Assembly: GCF_028389875.1 (NCBI RefSeq)
Contig: NW_026907680.1
Coordinates: 682,001 to 746,000 of the forward strand
Length of the DNA: 64,000 bases
DNA from: Rhea pennata
Lineage: Eukaryota; Chordata; Aves; Rheiformes; Rheidae
Direction: 5' to 3'
Part shown: positions 1 to 10,394 of the stretch, in pieces
How the letters are laid out: every line of letters starts with the position of its first letter
Position numbering within the stretch: position 1 is the stretch's first letter
Notes under the pieces: generated by a model
Told to the model about the DNA's origin: nothing
Databases searched by the model: none
Seen by the model: only the letters and a program-made list of their open reading frames with translations
Program-made: the position numbers and the translations under genes

Positions 1-129
1 TGCCTTTGTTTCAAAGAGCAGGCCCTGCTTTTAAAGGGGGGGAAGCCATTGCAAATTCAGGCAAATCGAAAAGGGGGTTAGAAGTTGATGTGGTTTATTT
101 TTTTAAACAGAGGGGTAAAACTGCGATAC
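1..129. other. Left flank of the provirus, no gene seen
   Basis: Short non-coding flank. It has an A/G-rich stretch and a T-rich tract ending in AAACAG. It does not resemble the sequence that lies on the other side of the provirus after position 6812. Nothing coding or regulatory is visible. Confidence 0.6.
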
Positions 130-683
130 TGTTGTCCCAAAATCTGGGTTCTGTTACCCGATGTGCAAGCAACCAATAGACACACAGGGTCGAGGTATTT
201 GTTTATTTCATTTCTGCGCAGAGATGGGGGCTAGGTGGTAAATCCACAAAGCTAGCACACCTCCTCCCCCTCCCATTCTTGATTTACACACGCTTTCCAG
301 GGAGTATTTTATACAAATCTTTCTATTGGTTACAGTTTCGTTAACTCAGGTAATTGCTCTGCGCTTGTGCTTTCACATTCTTGTTAATTAGCATAGGAAG
401 CGAAGAAGAGGCGGTAATATCATTATCATGTCATTTCCATCTCATTATTCATTTAGGGGTGTGAAATTTAGTATGTTAATAAGCCTTAATGAACCTAAGG
501 TCACTTCTGGGATATTCTGCTGTTTTTGTCTTACCTACCCCTCGCAATCTTCACAGCGCTGTGGTTTCATGAAGGTTATTTAGCTGTAGCTGGTTATCCT
601 TTGCAGTACTGTTTTTCTCTCTCCCTTGTCCTTGAGTCCTGTTAACTATTTGCAAGGTTTTTTCTCACAGTATTTCTCTAGCA
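130..683 (-). mobile_element. 3' LTR of the provirus
   Basis: The 554-base left repeat begins TGTTGTCCCAAAATC and ends CTCTAGCA on the plus strand, the TG...CA form expected of an LTR. Read in proviral sense (minus strand) it keeps a TATAAAA box (complement of about 307-314) and an AATAAA polyadenylation signal (complement of 202-207). The right-hand partner at 6260-6812 is collinear with it. Confidence 0.93.
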
Positions 684-697
684 ATTCCCCCCTCTGA
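684..697 (-). other. Polypurine tract of the provirus
   Basis: In sense orientation the purine run AGAGGGGGGAAT abuts the LTR start. Position and composition match the gammaretroviral plus-strand primer. Confidence 0.85.
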
Positions 698-1132
698 GAC
701 TTGTTAATATCACTTATCTAGCAAGTCTCATTTAAACAACTTCAATTATTCTTACATGGATGTTAAGTTAATTCTAAGTATTTCCCATGGCATGGGTAAT
801 CCAGGAGATTTGGGGAATAGAGAAGCAAATAGTAATATCTGAGTCACTTTTTCTGAAGGCCCGTATAAGCTACAAAATCAGGTTAGCTGTACCAATGAGC
901 GTGCATAACAAAGTTAACAATGTCCTCATTTTCCATCTTAACTCTATAGCAAACAAATTAAATTAAACAAATCAATATTCTTGTAAATCAGCTCTATCTA
1001 TAATTAACAATACTATCAGAATGCAAAATAACACCTAGTAACACTTAAGAGCACTCTATTTCCATATAAAAGAGTTCAATTTTCCAAGTGCAGTTCATCA
1101 CTTTTGTAACTTCTGTATTCTTCTCTTGGGAG
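698..1132 (-). other. Region where env would be expected; no env gene
   Basis: About 430 AT-rich bases separate the integrase stop from the polypurine tract, far too few for an envelope gene (normally about 1.8-2 kb). All frames are closed. One short minus-strand stretch around 900-960 could be read as a hydrophobic leader-like peptide, which would fit the start of an env whose remainder was deleted, but the match is too short to call. No surface-unit or transmembrane motifs are visible. Confidence 0.7.
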
Positions 1133-2200
1133 CTATCTTGTGGGTGTGGCAGTCCACGAGTCATTCAAAGGTGCCTTCTGTATTCGGGAATAGTGGGTCC
1201 AGGAACTTATTCCCTCCACCTTTACTGCAGTAGGAGTTGTCAGAAGCACCAGGTAAGGTCCTTTCCACTTTTCTCTTAGTGGTTCTTCTTTCCATGTCCG
1301 AATATAAGCTAGATGCCCAGGCTTGAAGTCATGCACAGGGGAGTCCAATGGAAGGGGGGTACGTTGATTAAGGTACCTATGTAAAGATGTTAGTACCCGA
1401 GACAAAGACAATAAATACTCTCTCAACATTTCTTCCCCTCTTACATGCATTTGATCACTTCGTCCCCCTATTTCATTAATTGGGTAAGGTTTCCCGTAAA
1501 GTGTTTCAAAAGGGCTTACTCCCTCTTTTATTCTCAGGGTTATTCTTATTCTCATCAAGGCCATTGGTAATACATCTACCCATTTAAGATGGGTTTCCTG
1601 ACACAGTCTTGAAATATGTCTTTTAAGTGTTTGGTTCATTCTTTCTACCTTACCGCTAGACTGGAGTCTGCATGGAGTGTGTAATTCCCATTTCATCTGT
1701 AAAAATCTGGATGTTCCTTGAACCACCTCTGAAATAAAATGAGGTCCATTATCTGAGGATATACCTTCAGGAATCACAAATCGAGGAACTATCTCTTTTA
1801 GTAAAATCTTAATTACCTCTTTTGCATGATTGGTGGAGCATGGGAAGGCTTCTGGCCAACCAGAAAATGTATCTACCAAAACAAGTAAATATTTAAACCG
1901 ACCACATTTAGGCAATTCAGAGAAATCGATCTGCCAGTGTTCCCCTGGGGTTAATCCTCTTCTGAGATCTCCCATAGGTGGTTTCTTCTGAATTTTGGGA
2001 TTAGTTGCACAACAGGTGGGGCATCTCCTTACAATAAGGTCAGCATTTGATAGCATCTTTGATCCCACAGCGTATCTTTTTTACGCTGCTTATCATAGCA
2101 TCTGCTCCCATGTGAGTTTCTTCATGCAGTCTCTTGAGGAGCACTTCCATCATTTTGGCTGTAGTTAAAACTTGTCCATTTGGGGTGACTCACCACCCTT
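1133..2200 (-). pseudogene. pol: Provirus integrase domain of pol (degenerate)
   Basis: This is the integrase part of retroviral pol, which joins viral DNA to host DNA. The main open segment (1133-2068, about 310 residues) has the CPTC half of the HHCC zinc site, then the catalytic triad: D in WQIDFSELP, D in SSDNGPHF and E in SGKVERMNQ. A C-terminal GPY-type module (KWKGPYLVLL) closes the protein. The two histidines of the zinc site lie just upstream in another frame (HEETH, around 2110-2120), so a frameshift near 2060-2080 separates them from the core. The end at 1133 is close to the 3' LTR with no env following. Gammaretroviral affinity comes from the motif spacing and the GPY/F tail. Confidence 0.9.
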
Positions 2201-2225
2201 TAGCATTTTTTGTACATTCTAGCCT

Positions 2226-2729
2226 TTATGCCAACTGATTGTCTGAATATTCAGGAGGTCTCACCTGTATTTTTCTACTGGGTAATAAAGCCCCAATCAC
2301 CTGTCCTGCTAGTGCTGCCTTTTTGGCTGCCATATCTGCTCTCCTGTTTCCTTGTGCCACTTCACTATTTCCCTTCTGGTGGGCTTTGCAATGCATTATA
2401 GCTACTTCTTTGGGTTCCACTGTTGCTTTGAACAATCTTAATATCTCTTGTCCATACTTGATATTACTTCCTCGAGAATTTAAGAGCCCTCATTCTTTCC
2501 AAATCGCTCCATGAGCGTGAACTACCCCAAAAGCATACTTTGAGTCAGTATCTATATTTACTCTTTGGCTCTTTCCGATTTCAAGGGCTCGTATAAGGGC
2601 AATGATTTCAGCCTCTTGTGCTGAGGTGTTTTGTGGCAATGGTTTAGCTTCTACTTCTTTCCATTGAGTCACTACTGCATATCCAGCCTTTCTCTCTCCA
2701 TTCTGTACAAAGCTGCTACCCAGAGTCAA
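2226..2729 (-). pseudogene. pol: Provirus RNase H domain of pol (degenerate)
   Basis: RNase H removes the RNA strand during reverse transcription. Visible pieces are GSSFVQNGERKAGYAV at the start of the domain, the TDSKYAFGVVHAHG acidic-site region, and HCKAHQKG with GNRRADMAAKKAA at the end. The two open pieces (2490-2729 and 2226-2435) are in one frame and are separated by an in-frame TGA at 2490-2492, where relatives have an arginine; a CGA to TGA CpG decay is the simplest explanation. The domain is in a different frame from the reverse transcriptase upstream, and the connection region between them is largely missing (about 70 residues by comparison with the usual layout). A stop at 2226 ends it before integrase. 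Confidence 0.88.
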
Positions 2730-4173
2730 TGTGCGGGCCTCTTGTATTAATAAAGACGGTGGCTGCTATAGCCCGGAGGCAGGCCGGCCATCCTTTACTT
2801 ACTTTGTCTAATTGTTTAGAAAGATATGCCACCGGTCTTTTCCGGCTCCCAAGCATTTGGGTCATTACTCCCGAGGCCACCTGCTGCCGCTCATGCACAT
2901 ACAATTGAAAGGGTTTAGCCATATCTGGGAGTCCCAGTGCTGGAGCTTCCGTCAATTTCTTTTTTATTTCATCGAAACTAGCACGGCATTCTGGGGTCCG
3001 CTCTAACCATTCTCCCGGACCCTTTAGGGCTGCGTATAAAGGTTTAGTTATCAGCCCAAAATTAGAGATCCATATACGGCAAAATCCTGCCATTCCCAAG
3101 AATCCTCTCAGCTGTCTTTTTGTGCGGGGTCCTGCAATTCGGCATATAGCCTCTTTTCTTTCCGCTCCTAGTGCACGTTCTCCTTTTGATATTTTAAATC
3201 CAAGATATTGGACTTCCTTCTTCGCAATCTGAGCCTTTTTCTTTGAAACACGATACCCGGCAAGTCCCAAACAATTGAACAGACTCACTGTCGCCTCTAA
3301 ACATATTTGCTCTGAATCCACTCCACTCAAAATATCATCCACATACTGTAAAAGAGTGACATTTTTGTTACCTTCCTGCCATTGGGCTAGTTCTTTGGCC
3401 AAGATCTCACCAAACAGGATAGGGCTGTCCTTGAATCCTTGAGGAAGGACCGTCCAGCATAACTGCTCCATCCTCCTCGTAGTGGGACTTTCCCATTCAA
3501 AGGTGAAAATTGTCTGGCTTTGTTCCTCTATAGGAATACAGAAAAAAGCATCTTTTAAATCTAGCACTGTAAAACAACTGTTAGTCTCAGGCACCGAGGC
3601 TAAAAGAGTATATGGGTTTGGCACGCTTGGATGGATATCTTTTGTTATTTGGTTCACTGCCCTCAGGTCCTGGACCAGTCGATATTCTTGGGAGCACGGT
3701 TTCCTTACCGGCAGGATTGGTGTATTGAATTCAGACTGACACTCTCTAAGCAAGCCATATTGCAAGAAGGCATTAATTAGGGGTTCCAATCCTCTACGTG
3801 CTTCTAGCTTGATAGGGTACTGATGCACCCTAACTGGCTTCGCTCCTGGTTGCAGCTCTATTTTGACCGGAGTCGCGTTTTTTGCTTTGCCTGGCTTTGT
3901 TGAGGCCCAAACCAAGGGAATCACCGCATCCAATACACTTGAAGGGATACTTGCACTGTTATCGTCTGGAGCCGATCCCATCAAAAGGCAGATTTGTGCT
4001 CTCCATGCCAATTCTGGAGGGCTGTGGAGCTGCACGGAACTCTCAGAAAAGGTCACCTGCGCATTCAGTTTGCATAGTAAATCCCGTCCTAATAAAGGGA
4101 GGGGACATTCTGGCATAGAGAGAAATTCATGAGTCAATTTAGTACCTCTAATCGTGCACTCCATTGGTTGCAA
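2716..4173 (-). pseudogene. pol: Provirus reverse transcriptase, long open segment
   Basis: This is the largest open retroviral segment (about 485 residues). It opens with the C-terminal protease motif PLLGRDLL and continues into reverse transcriptase. Motifs in order are the fingers (LVQDLRAVN), the palm FTVLDLKDAFFCIP, the LPQGFKDSP block, the YVDD active site (LLQYVDDIL) and the thumb LGFKISKG/LRGFLGMAGFCRIW. Polymerase catalytic aspartates are present. The frame ends at 2716 through a deletion and frameshift in the connection region before RNase H. It is in the same frame as gag and the first half of protease. The start is not a real initiator; the product would have come from a gag-pol precursor. 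Confidence 0.92.
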
Positions 4174-4365
4174 AAAATGGCCTCAAAGCTTTCCTTCCCA
4201 TAGCCCCAACAATGGTGGTAGCAGTCTTACTTAAGGGTCCTTTACAACTAGTTATCATGAATGAGTGGCTCCACTATCTAATAAAAAATCTATAGTTTCA
4301 TTCCCCAGCTTTACTGGAACCAGGGGATCAGCTGAGGAAATTCTGATTTTCTCCCCCGGTCCCCT
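4174..4365 (-). pseudogene. pro: Provirus protease, frameshifted
   Basis: The aspartic protease cleaves the viral polyproteins. The active-site motif LLDSGATHS is read from about 4280 down to 4258 in the gag frame and is followed at once by a TGA (4255-4257). The middle of the domain is open only in another frame, and the gag/pol frame resumes near a run of six A/T bases at about 4172-4177. Two compensating indels therefore break the enzyme. Protease follows the gag stop in the same frame, the layout used by gammaretroviruses for stop-codon readthrough. Confidence 0.85.
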
Positions 4366-5869
4366 TCATTCCATATGTGACTCCTCTAACATAATTAGGT
4401 CGGTGCTTGCTGGGCTCTGTAGCTTTGTTATCCTTCTTCGATTGGGACATTCATCTTTCCAGTGCCCTTCCTGTCTACAAACTGCACATTGATTTGGACC
4501 CAAAGCGGGTCTAGGGAGGCCTCCTCCTGGCCTCCCTCCCCTTCCACCTCTTCCTCCTCTGTTACCTCTCCTGCTTCCCCTGCCCCTGCCTTGGGATTCA
4601 TTCCTCTGGACAGCTGCCAGGAGAAAAGCCTGCAGTTTCATTTGATTTTGTGTTTCTCTTGTTCTCTTTTCATCTCGATTATTCTATACCTTATACGCTA
4701 TTTCTATCAGCTGTGGAATAGACATTCCCCCAGCTCCATCTACCTTCTGCAGCTTCTTTCTAATATCCTGAGCTGACTGGCCAATGAAGAGCATATTAAA
4801 CAGCCTTTGATTCGCTTCCTCATTTGGATCCAGGTCTGTCCATTTTCTGGCTCTTTCGCATAATCTTTCATAAAAGGCCAAGGGATTTTCTTCAGGCCCT
4901 TGCTTTACTTCATACAATTTTGACACAGTCTTTGGTTTCGGAACCCCGTACTGAACCTTATATAAAAATAGATATTGATACTGCTTCAATAGCTCCCTAC
5001 CCTTGCTCCTATTTGGATCCCACTCTGGATCCTTTCTGGTGGGTAAATAGACCTCAGGTTCCCCCTTTCTGTCCCTTCTCTCACCCTCTTCTTTTGCCTT
5101 AGCAATTACCAGCCTCCTTTCTTCTCCCGTCAGGAAAGCATTCAACAGCACCTGCACATCTCTCCAGTTAGGATTATGAGTTATCATAATAGTCTCCAAA
5201 AGCTGATTCAGCTTCTCAGGATTTTCCCTATATGATCCAACAGACTGCTTCCAGTTTAGTAAATCCGAGGTTGTAAAAGGAACATGTACAAATACTGGCA
5301 GCCCTTCTGGTCCCACTGCTTGTCTCAAAGGAGCCTGTAGAACAGGTTGTTTCCGTCTCCTAGTTCGGCCAGAAATAGGGCTGGACTCTTGGCTTTCTAG
5401 CGGGGGGGCCGATGCTTCAACTGCGGTGGAATCGTTTCCACAAGAGGGGGGCACTGTCAGTAGTTGTACATCCTCCTGCTCCTCTCCATTCAGAATTTGT
5501 CTGTTAGCACAATACCTGCTCTCTTCCTTCTTTCCTACTGCAACCATTACAGATTCCTCCTTACTTATAGGTTCACATTCCCTCTGAATTTCTGCTTCCC
5601 TATATAGCGACAAAAGCCTCCACATAGGGTATTTCATCCCACTTCCCCTTCCGGCAACAAAACAGCAGTAACTGTAATATAGTGTTATAGTTCAAGGTCC
5701 CATTTTTTGGCCATTGCTCATCACATTCCAGCTTATACATTGGCCACCATTGATTACAACATCTTTTCTTTCTTTTTTTTGTCATCCGATCTCCTCCAAA
5801 AATATTCTAGTGTTTCAAAATACAACCCAAAGGGATACAGGGAGGAATCGTGGATTGGCTTGATCCCAT
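4366..5869 (-). pseudogene. gag: Provirus gag (matrix, capsid, nucleocapsid), degenerate
   Basis: Gag is the structural polyprotein. The likely start is the ATG at 5869, whose first residues MGSSQS carry a myristoylation-type G2 and S6. An in-frame TAG breaks the first 30 codons. Matrix continues in 5600-5785 (WWPMYKLE, NGTLNYNT, PYVEAF). A frameshift near 5630 leads to the 5637-4684 segment with a proline/charged linker and a gammaretroviral capsid (PFTTSDLLNWKQS, THNPNWRDVQ, LLNAFLTGEERR). An in-frame TAG at 4684-4686 separates this from nucleocapsid (4641-4366), which has an RG-rich tract and one CCHC knuckle (CAVCRQEGHWKDEC). The natural gag stop is TGA at 4366-4368. Confidence 0.9.
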
Positions 5870-6238
5870 GTTAATTACCGAGAAATACCAACCTTATTAC
5901 TTAGAAATAACTTTTTTCCCGTACCTTTGTGCGCACTCTGCTCTGACCCCTCTGGTCAATTTAAGGCAACCTTTGCCGAGCGTCTACGTGCGACGTAATT
6001 CAACATAGTCTTCCACGTAAGTAAGTAAATTTGATACTCACCAATCCAAAGATTCACCCCCCTTTCGCCCTGGCACAAATATCTCTGGTCGGCGTTGCAC
6101 CTTTGAGCCTCTTGTCATCCCAACTTCGGAGGGAGGTCAGAGGACTCCCCGATCAACAGGTCGGTGCATCCTGGAGCTCGATCCGATCCAGTCCGCTGTC
6201 GGGAACGGCAAGATGATCCAGGCAAGGCCTTCTGGCAA
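5870..6238 (-). other. Proviral leader between primer binding site and gag
   Basis: About 370 bases of untranslated leader in proviral sense, where packaging signal and splice donor would lie. No open frame of note. Confidence 0.6.
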
Positions 6239-6256
6239 GTCCCATCTGGGTCGCCA
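6239..6256 (-). other. Primer binding site, tRNA-Arg type
   Basis: Three bases inside the 5' LTR boundary the sense strand reads TGGCGACCCAGATGGGAC. Its complement agrees, from memory, with the 3' end of vertebrate tRNA-Arg (CCG anticodon) plus CCA. It does not match the Pro, Trp or Lys primer sites used by other retroviral groups. Confidence 0.7.
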
Positions 6257-6259
6257 AAC

Positions 6260-6812
6260 TGTTGTCCCAAAATCTGGGTTCTGTTACCTGGTGTGCAAGC
6301 AACCAATAGACACAAAGGGTCGAGATATTTGTTGATTTCATTTCTGCGCAGAGATGGGGGCTAGGTGGTAAATCCACAGAGCTAGCACACCTCCTCCCCC
6401 TCTCATTCTTTGTTTATACACGCTTTTCAAAGAGTACTTCATGCAAGTTTTCCTATTGGTTACAGTTTCGTTAACTCAGGTAATTGCTCTGCGCTTGCGC
6501 TTTCACATTCTTGTTAATTAGCATAGGAAGTGAAGAAGAGGCGGTAACATCATTATCATGTCATTTCCATCTCATTATTCATTTAGGGGTGTGAAGTTTA
6601 ATATGTTAATAAGCCTTAATGAACCTGAGGTCACGTCTGGGTTATTCTGCTGTGTTTGTCTTATCTACCCCTCGCAATCTTCAAAGCGTTGTGGTTTCAT
6701 CAAGGTTACTTAGCCGGAGCTGGTTATCCTTTGCAGTACTGTTTTTCTCTCCCCCGTGTCCTTGAGTCTTGTTAACTATTTGCAAGGTTTTTCCCACAGT
6801 ATTTCTCTAACA
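6260..6812 (-). mobile_element. 5' LTR of the provirus, promoter signals decayed
   Basis: The 553-base right repeat begins TGTTGTCCCAAAATC and ends CTCTAACA. It pairs with 130-683 throughout with scattered substitutions. In this copy the position of the TATA box reads GCATGAA and the AATAAA position reads AATCAA (sense), so both core signals kept in the other LTR are lost in the LTR that should drive transcription. Confidence 0.92.
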
Positions 6813-7510
6813 CCAACACCCCTGCTGCTTCCTCAGGCTGGTTGTGCCCTCCTAGGCACTAACAGCAGCCTTGTGGCCACTGGTGGCCTCTCAGGTCTTG
6901 AGGCCCAAGTGAGCTCACTAGCAGAAGCAGCAGCAAGGTTCCTCCTCCTGGCTTCCAGGTGGGTGGGGCTGGAATCACCTCCCTGTCAGCACTGACACCA
7001 CTTTCCTGCTGCGAGGCTCCCGGGTGCACGGCACAAGTGCCCTCACACTCAGCATCAAAGCCTTGTGCCTGCCAGTGGCCATGCTGGGCTGCACTGGAGG
7101 GTTTTCCAGTGCATGAGGACTGAAGTAGGGGACACAGAACAGATCCAAGAGCAATGTGCTCAGTGCTAAGAGAACGTTGAAAACGCTACATGTCTGTAGC
7201 CGGAAGAGAATGGAAGGGAGCAGAGGGACTGCTTTGGCTAAAAGGCAGCGCCTGCCTGGAGCAAGACCACACGTGTGCTTCCATACAAAATGTTTAGGCA
7301 GCTCCACCAAGCTGCAGAAGAAAGGTTAGCCAGTTGGTTACTCGCACGAGAAGGGACATGGACTTTACGGTGCCAGACAAGCTCCGTATCCCTGCAGGCT
7401 TGTTAGGGGGAAGTGCAGTGTGCCTGGCAGTTTTTGAAACCCCTTGGAGTTTAGGTTCAGCCTGCGGCAAGGATTTCTCACAGCCAGACCATTTAGTGGG
7501 AAACCATTAC

Positions 7511-7703
7511 CGTGCTGTGTAAAGCAAATATTTTTCACCAGCTTTGCATAGTGTTTTGTGCCGGTCACATCCTTTCTGCTCAGAATATCACAATGCCTCT
7601 GTATTGTCTGGGAAAGTGGAGTCGTGGGGTACATGTGCATTTGCTGCAGATCCTTCAGTAGATGCATGGAGGCCAACACATGCACTTCCAACTTCACTTG
7701 CAC
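7511..7703 (-). CDS. Candidate 193-nt exon of an unidentified gene (R1 copy 1)
   Basis: The minus strand has a pyrimidine tract and CTCCCAG acceptor at 7704, and CACG|GTAATGG as donor at 7511/7510. The interior is open and begins VQVKLEVHVLASMHLLKDLQ, then a charged section ending KLVKNICFTQH. The same exon is open in all three module copies: 193 bases at 55092-55284, and 175 at 28338-28512 through an 18-base in-frame deletion. That pattern suggests constraint. Continuing in phase into the next AG site (about 7311) meets a stop soon. I do not recognise the family; a helical all-alpha protein is possible. Confidence 0.5.
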
Positions 7704-7935
7704 CTGGGAGAGGGGAAAAAAAATCCAGTGTTAGTTTTACAGCACACGTAGCCCAAAGCATTTGTCGAAATAAATAGTACCTGGGAGTGGATGGTGCAAA
7801 AATGTAGAGAGATGTAAAGCCCTCAGAGGAACTCAAAATGAAAGGGGCCCACACAGATGAAGACATTTGATTTTTTGTGTTTGATTATCACTCAACGGGC
7901 TCCTGAAAGAGAGTGAAGGAAATTCCACTGGATAT

Positions 7936-8242
7936 CCCCGTCAAAGGGATGGGGCCGAACTCTTTTCACTAGTGCCACGCAACAGGACAAGAGGCAACGG
8001 GCACAAACTGAACCAGCGGAAGCTCCGCCTCAATATGAGGAGGAATTTCTTCCCTGTGAGAGTGACTGAGCACTGGGAGAGGTTTCCCAGAGACATTGTG
8101 GAGTCTCCTCCTCTGGGGAGATTCAGACCCTGCCCGGATGCAACCCTGTCTAACATGGTCTAGGTGACCCTGCCTGAGCAGGGAGGTTGGACTAGATGAT
8201 CCCCTGAGGTCCCTTCCAACCTTACCCATTCTGTGATTCTGT
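7936..8242 (+). mobile_element. CR1 LINE 3' fragment with target duplication (R1 copy 1)
   Basis: The 307-base insert runs from CR1 3' UTR sequence (AAAGGGATGGGGCCGAACTC) to the terminal ATTCTGTGATTCTGTG. It is flanked by GATAT at 7931-7935 and 8243-8247. The homologous site in the third module copy (about 55500) has only one GATAT and no insert, so the boundaries are certain. The identical insertion is present inverted at 27796-28102. Confidence 0.93.
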
Positions 8243-10394
8243 GATATGCACCACACGTTTTCAGAAAACCCACCGACCATATCTACTTACACCATTGGCC
8301 AACCTGGACCCCTCAGGTCTCTCTGTCTCCAAGCGTCCCATCTTCTTTCACAGCTCAGAAAGGCAGTTTTATGGAGGACAAATCTTTTAGCCGCTTTCTG
8401 CTGAGCCTTCTCGATGGAGATGTATATGCATACACAAACACACACACGGGTACCACTTGCCCTGTCGAAACTTCCTTTTTTTCCAGGGAAGCTCCTCTAC
8501 AGGACTATGTAAAACAACCAAGAAGACCCTCACTGTCTTCCTGCATCGAGCACAATCAGATAAAGTCTCAGAAGCCAATAAATGACACTGCTCCCAGTCA
8601 GCATGGGATGACATTCAAAAATGCTAGTGTTAGGCAAGAGGTTTGTGGACATGCCAGCAAGTGTTGAAAGCTGTAGAGAAACAAATCACAGTGCTGGGTG
8701 AGGAAAAGATCCTGGAGCAAAAAGGACCTCTCTGAGAGCTCTGTGCTTTGAAATAGGTCCTGTCACAAAGCAGGGACTCCAGAGGAACCAGTTTGCCCTC
8801 CTCCTCTGCCCATACCTTTCCTTTGTCAGAGCCTGGGAAGCACACTGCATACACGAGTGGAAGGCCCACATCTCCAATGGATCTGAGGAGCTTTCCTTCT
8901 CTGACAATACCTATGCAGACTCTTCCTGGGCCCTTCTGCGAATGGAGCCATTAGGAGCCACAGTCATCTCAGTGTGGCCGGGGACACTGGTGGGGAGTTC
9001 TTGTTTTCTTCTTGAAATTGTATGAGTAAAGAGAAAAGCAAGAACTCAGCCCGTCCAGGAGAGCTCCTGCTGAAGGTGGCAGCCCAGCATGCCAAGAGGC
9101 CCACTTTCCTTCTGAGACCATACTTGAAGACCAGGCTGAGAAATTGTGGGCTTTCGCTGAGGACTTTGGCTCCCCAGTATGACTTAAGGCCTTTGTGATG
9201 AGTTCCCGTGCCCTTTTCCGATCCAAATCATGCTCCATACGTGCCCCATACAGGCAGCTGACTCTCTGCTGTGACAAACGTGGTCTGGAGGAAAAAGCCA
9301 GCCCAAGATGTCTTTCTGCCTTGCTTGCTTCTGGTAGGGATCAATCTTTTCAAACAAACCAAAACCAGAACCTCTCATTCCTCTCCATGTTATAGGCTCC
9401 CCAAATAAGAGCTACAGAAGGACCAAAGCACAGGGAATGGCTGGGCAATAAAGTGCCAGAGGGTATTTGCTGCAGGAGGAGTGAGGCCTGTTGGGGAGAA
9501 AATGACCACATCTGAACTTTGCATGCACCGGGGCAGGCTGTGAGCTAACAGCTCTTGGTCAGGAAGGAGAGGCAAGAGAGAGGTCGCTGAAAGCCGCATC
9601 TCCTTGCCCTGCAGAGGTGAGAAGAAGCCCAGCAGAAGTGCTTTGAAGAGGAAGAGAGAAGACAAGCAAGGAGCCGCATGTGACCCTGCCACAGGTTGAC
9701 GGTGTGCTTTCAGCCCAAGGTGGGGGTGCGCTTCTAAAAGGACCAAGCAGGCAAAGGCTTTGTGTCTCCTGCCTCTGGCTGAGGAAGCTCCCAGGCCTCA
9801 GGCTGCTGGAAGAAGACCCTGTTGGGGCAATCAGTGCATTCTTGGCTGTTCTGCACCTACTTGCTGCTGTTCCAGCCTGTGCTGAAACACCATGTGACTG
9901 GAGCCAGTGCTCTCTGCTCCTGCTCTGCAAAGCTGTTGGCCTAAGCCTCTTCACTCCCTCGGCATCCATGGCAAAGCCATCAAAGGACGCCAGCTTCGGA
10001 TGAGATCAGTCTAATGCCTCGTGTTTCCCAGCACAGGAGCTCTGGCTTCCTCCGCTTGCTGCTTTGTTTGCAAGAGCAACCTCTTTTTGTCTCTCAGAGT
10101 CCTACCTTTGAAGGGCAGGCTTGTTCCATTTGTCTTCCCCTCAGGGATGGGAGGTGCAAGAGCAGAATCTGGCAGAAAATAGGACGCAAGCACAGAGCTG
10201 AGGAATGAGCCCAAAGACAGCAAAGGCCTCTTCTCCCACTGCGGGCTGCAGCTCTCGGAACCCTGGCCTCAAGTACTGCGTGAGCTGCAGTCTGCAAGCA
10301 GAACCTCCGTGTTTGTGGAGAAAATGGGCACAGGCATCTTGGATGTCTGCAGTCTTCTCCACGGGACTTGCCAGAGTTGATGTACTGCTATGAA

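Larger units (their letters stand above)
130..6812 (-). mobile_element. Class I (gammaretrovirus-like) endogenous provirus, env-less
   Basis: A complete LTR-to-LTR element on the minus strand. In sense order it has a 5' LTR (6260-6812), a primer binding site, a leader, gag, pro, pol (reverse transcriptase, RNase H, integrase), a polypurine tract and a 3' LTR (130-683). Gammaretroviral affinity is seen in the capsid style, a single CCHC knuckle, gag and pro in one frame separated by a stop codon, and a GPY/F-type integrase tail. No env fits between integrase and the polypurine tract, which are only about 440 bases apart. Stops and frameshifts in every domain make it non-coding today. The LTRs differ at roughly 40 positions by hand count (about 7%), so it is old or a recombinant. 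No matching target-site duplication is visible. Confidence 0.92.
6813..10330 (+). repeat. Segmental module R1, first copy
   Basis: This stretch recurs inverted at about 26050-29212 and again in the plus orientation, with insertions, at 53480-58420. It begins abruptly at the provirus end; the homologous copies continue on the other side, so 6812/6813 is a module breakpoint. It contains a conserved 193-base exon (7511-7703), a CR1 insertion (7936-8242) and an exon-like block around 8970-9390. A 10-11 base insertion near 9237-9250 relative to the other copies shifts the frame of that last block. Confidence 0.85.

Noticed and set aside
698-1132. Env leader remnant
   Set aside because: A short hydrophobic stretch could be a signal peptide, but it is under 20 residues and has no supporting env motif.
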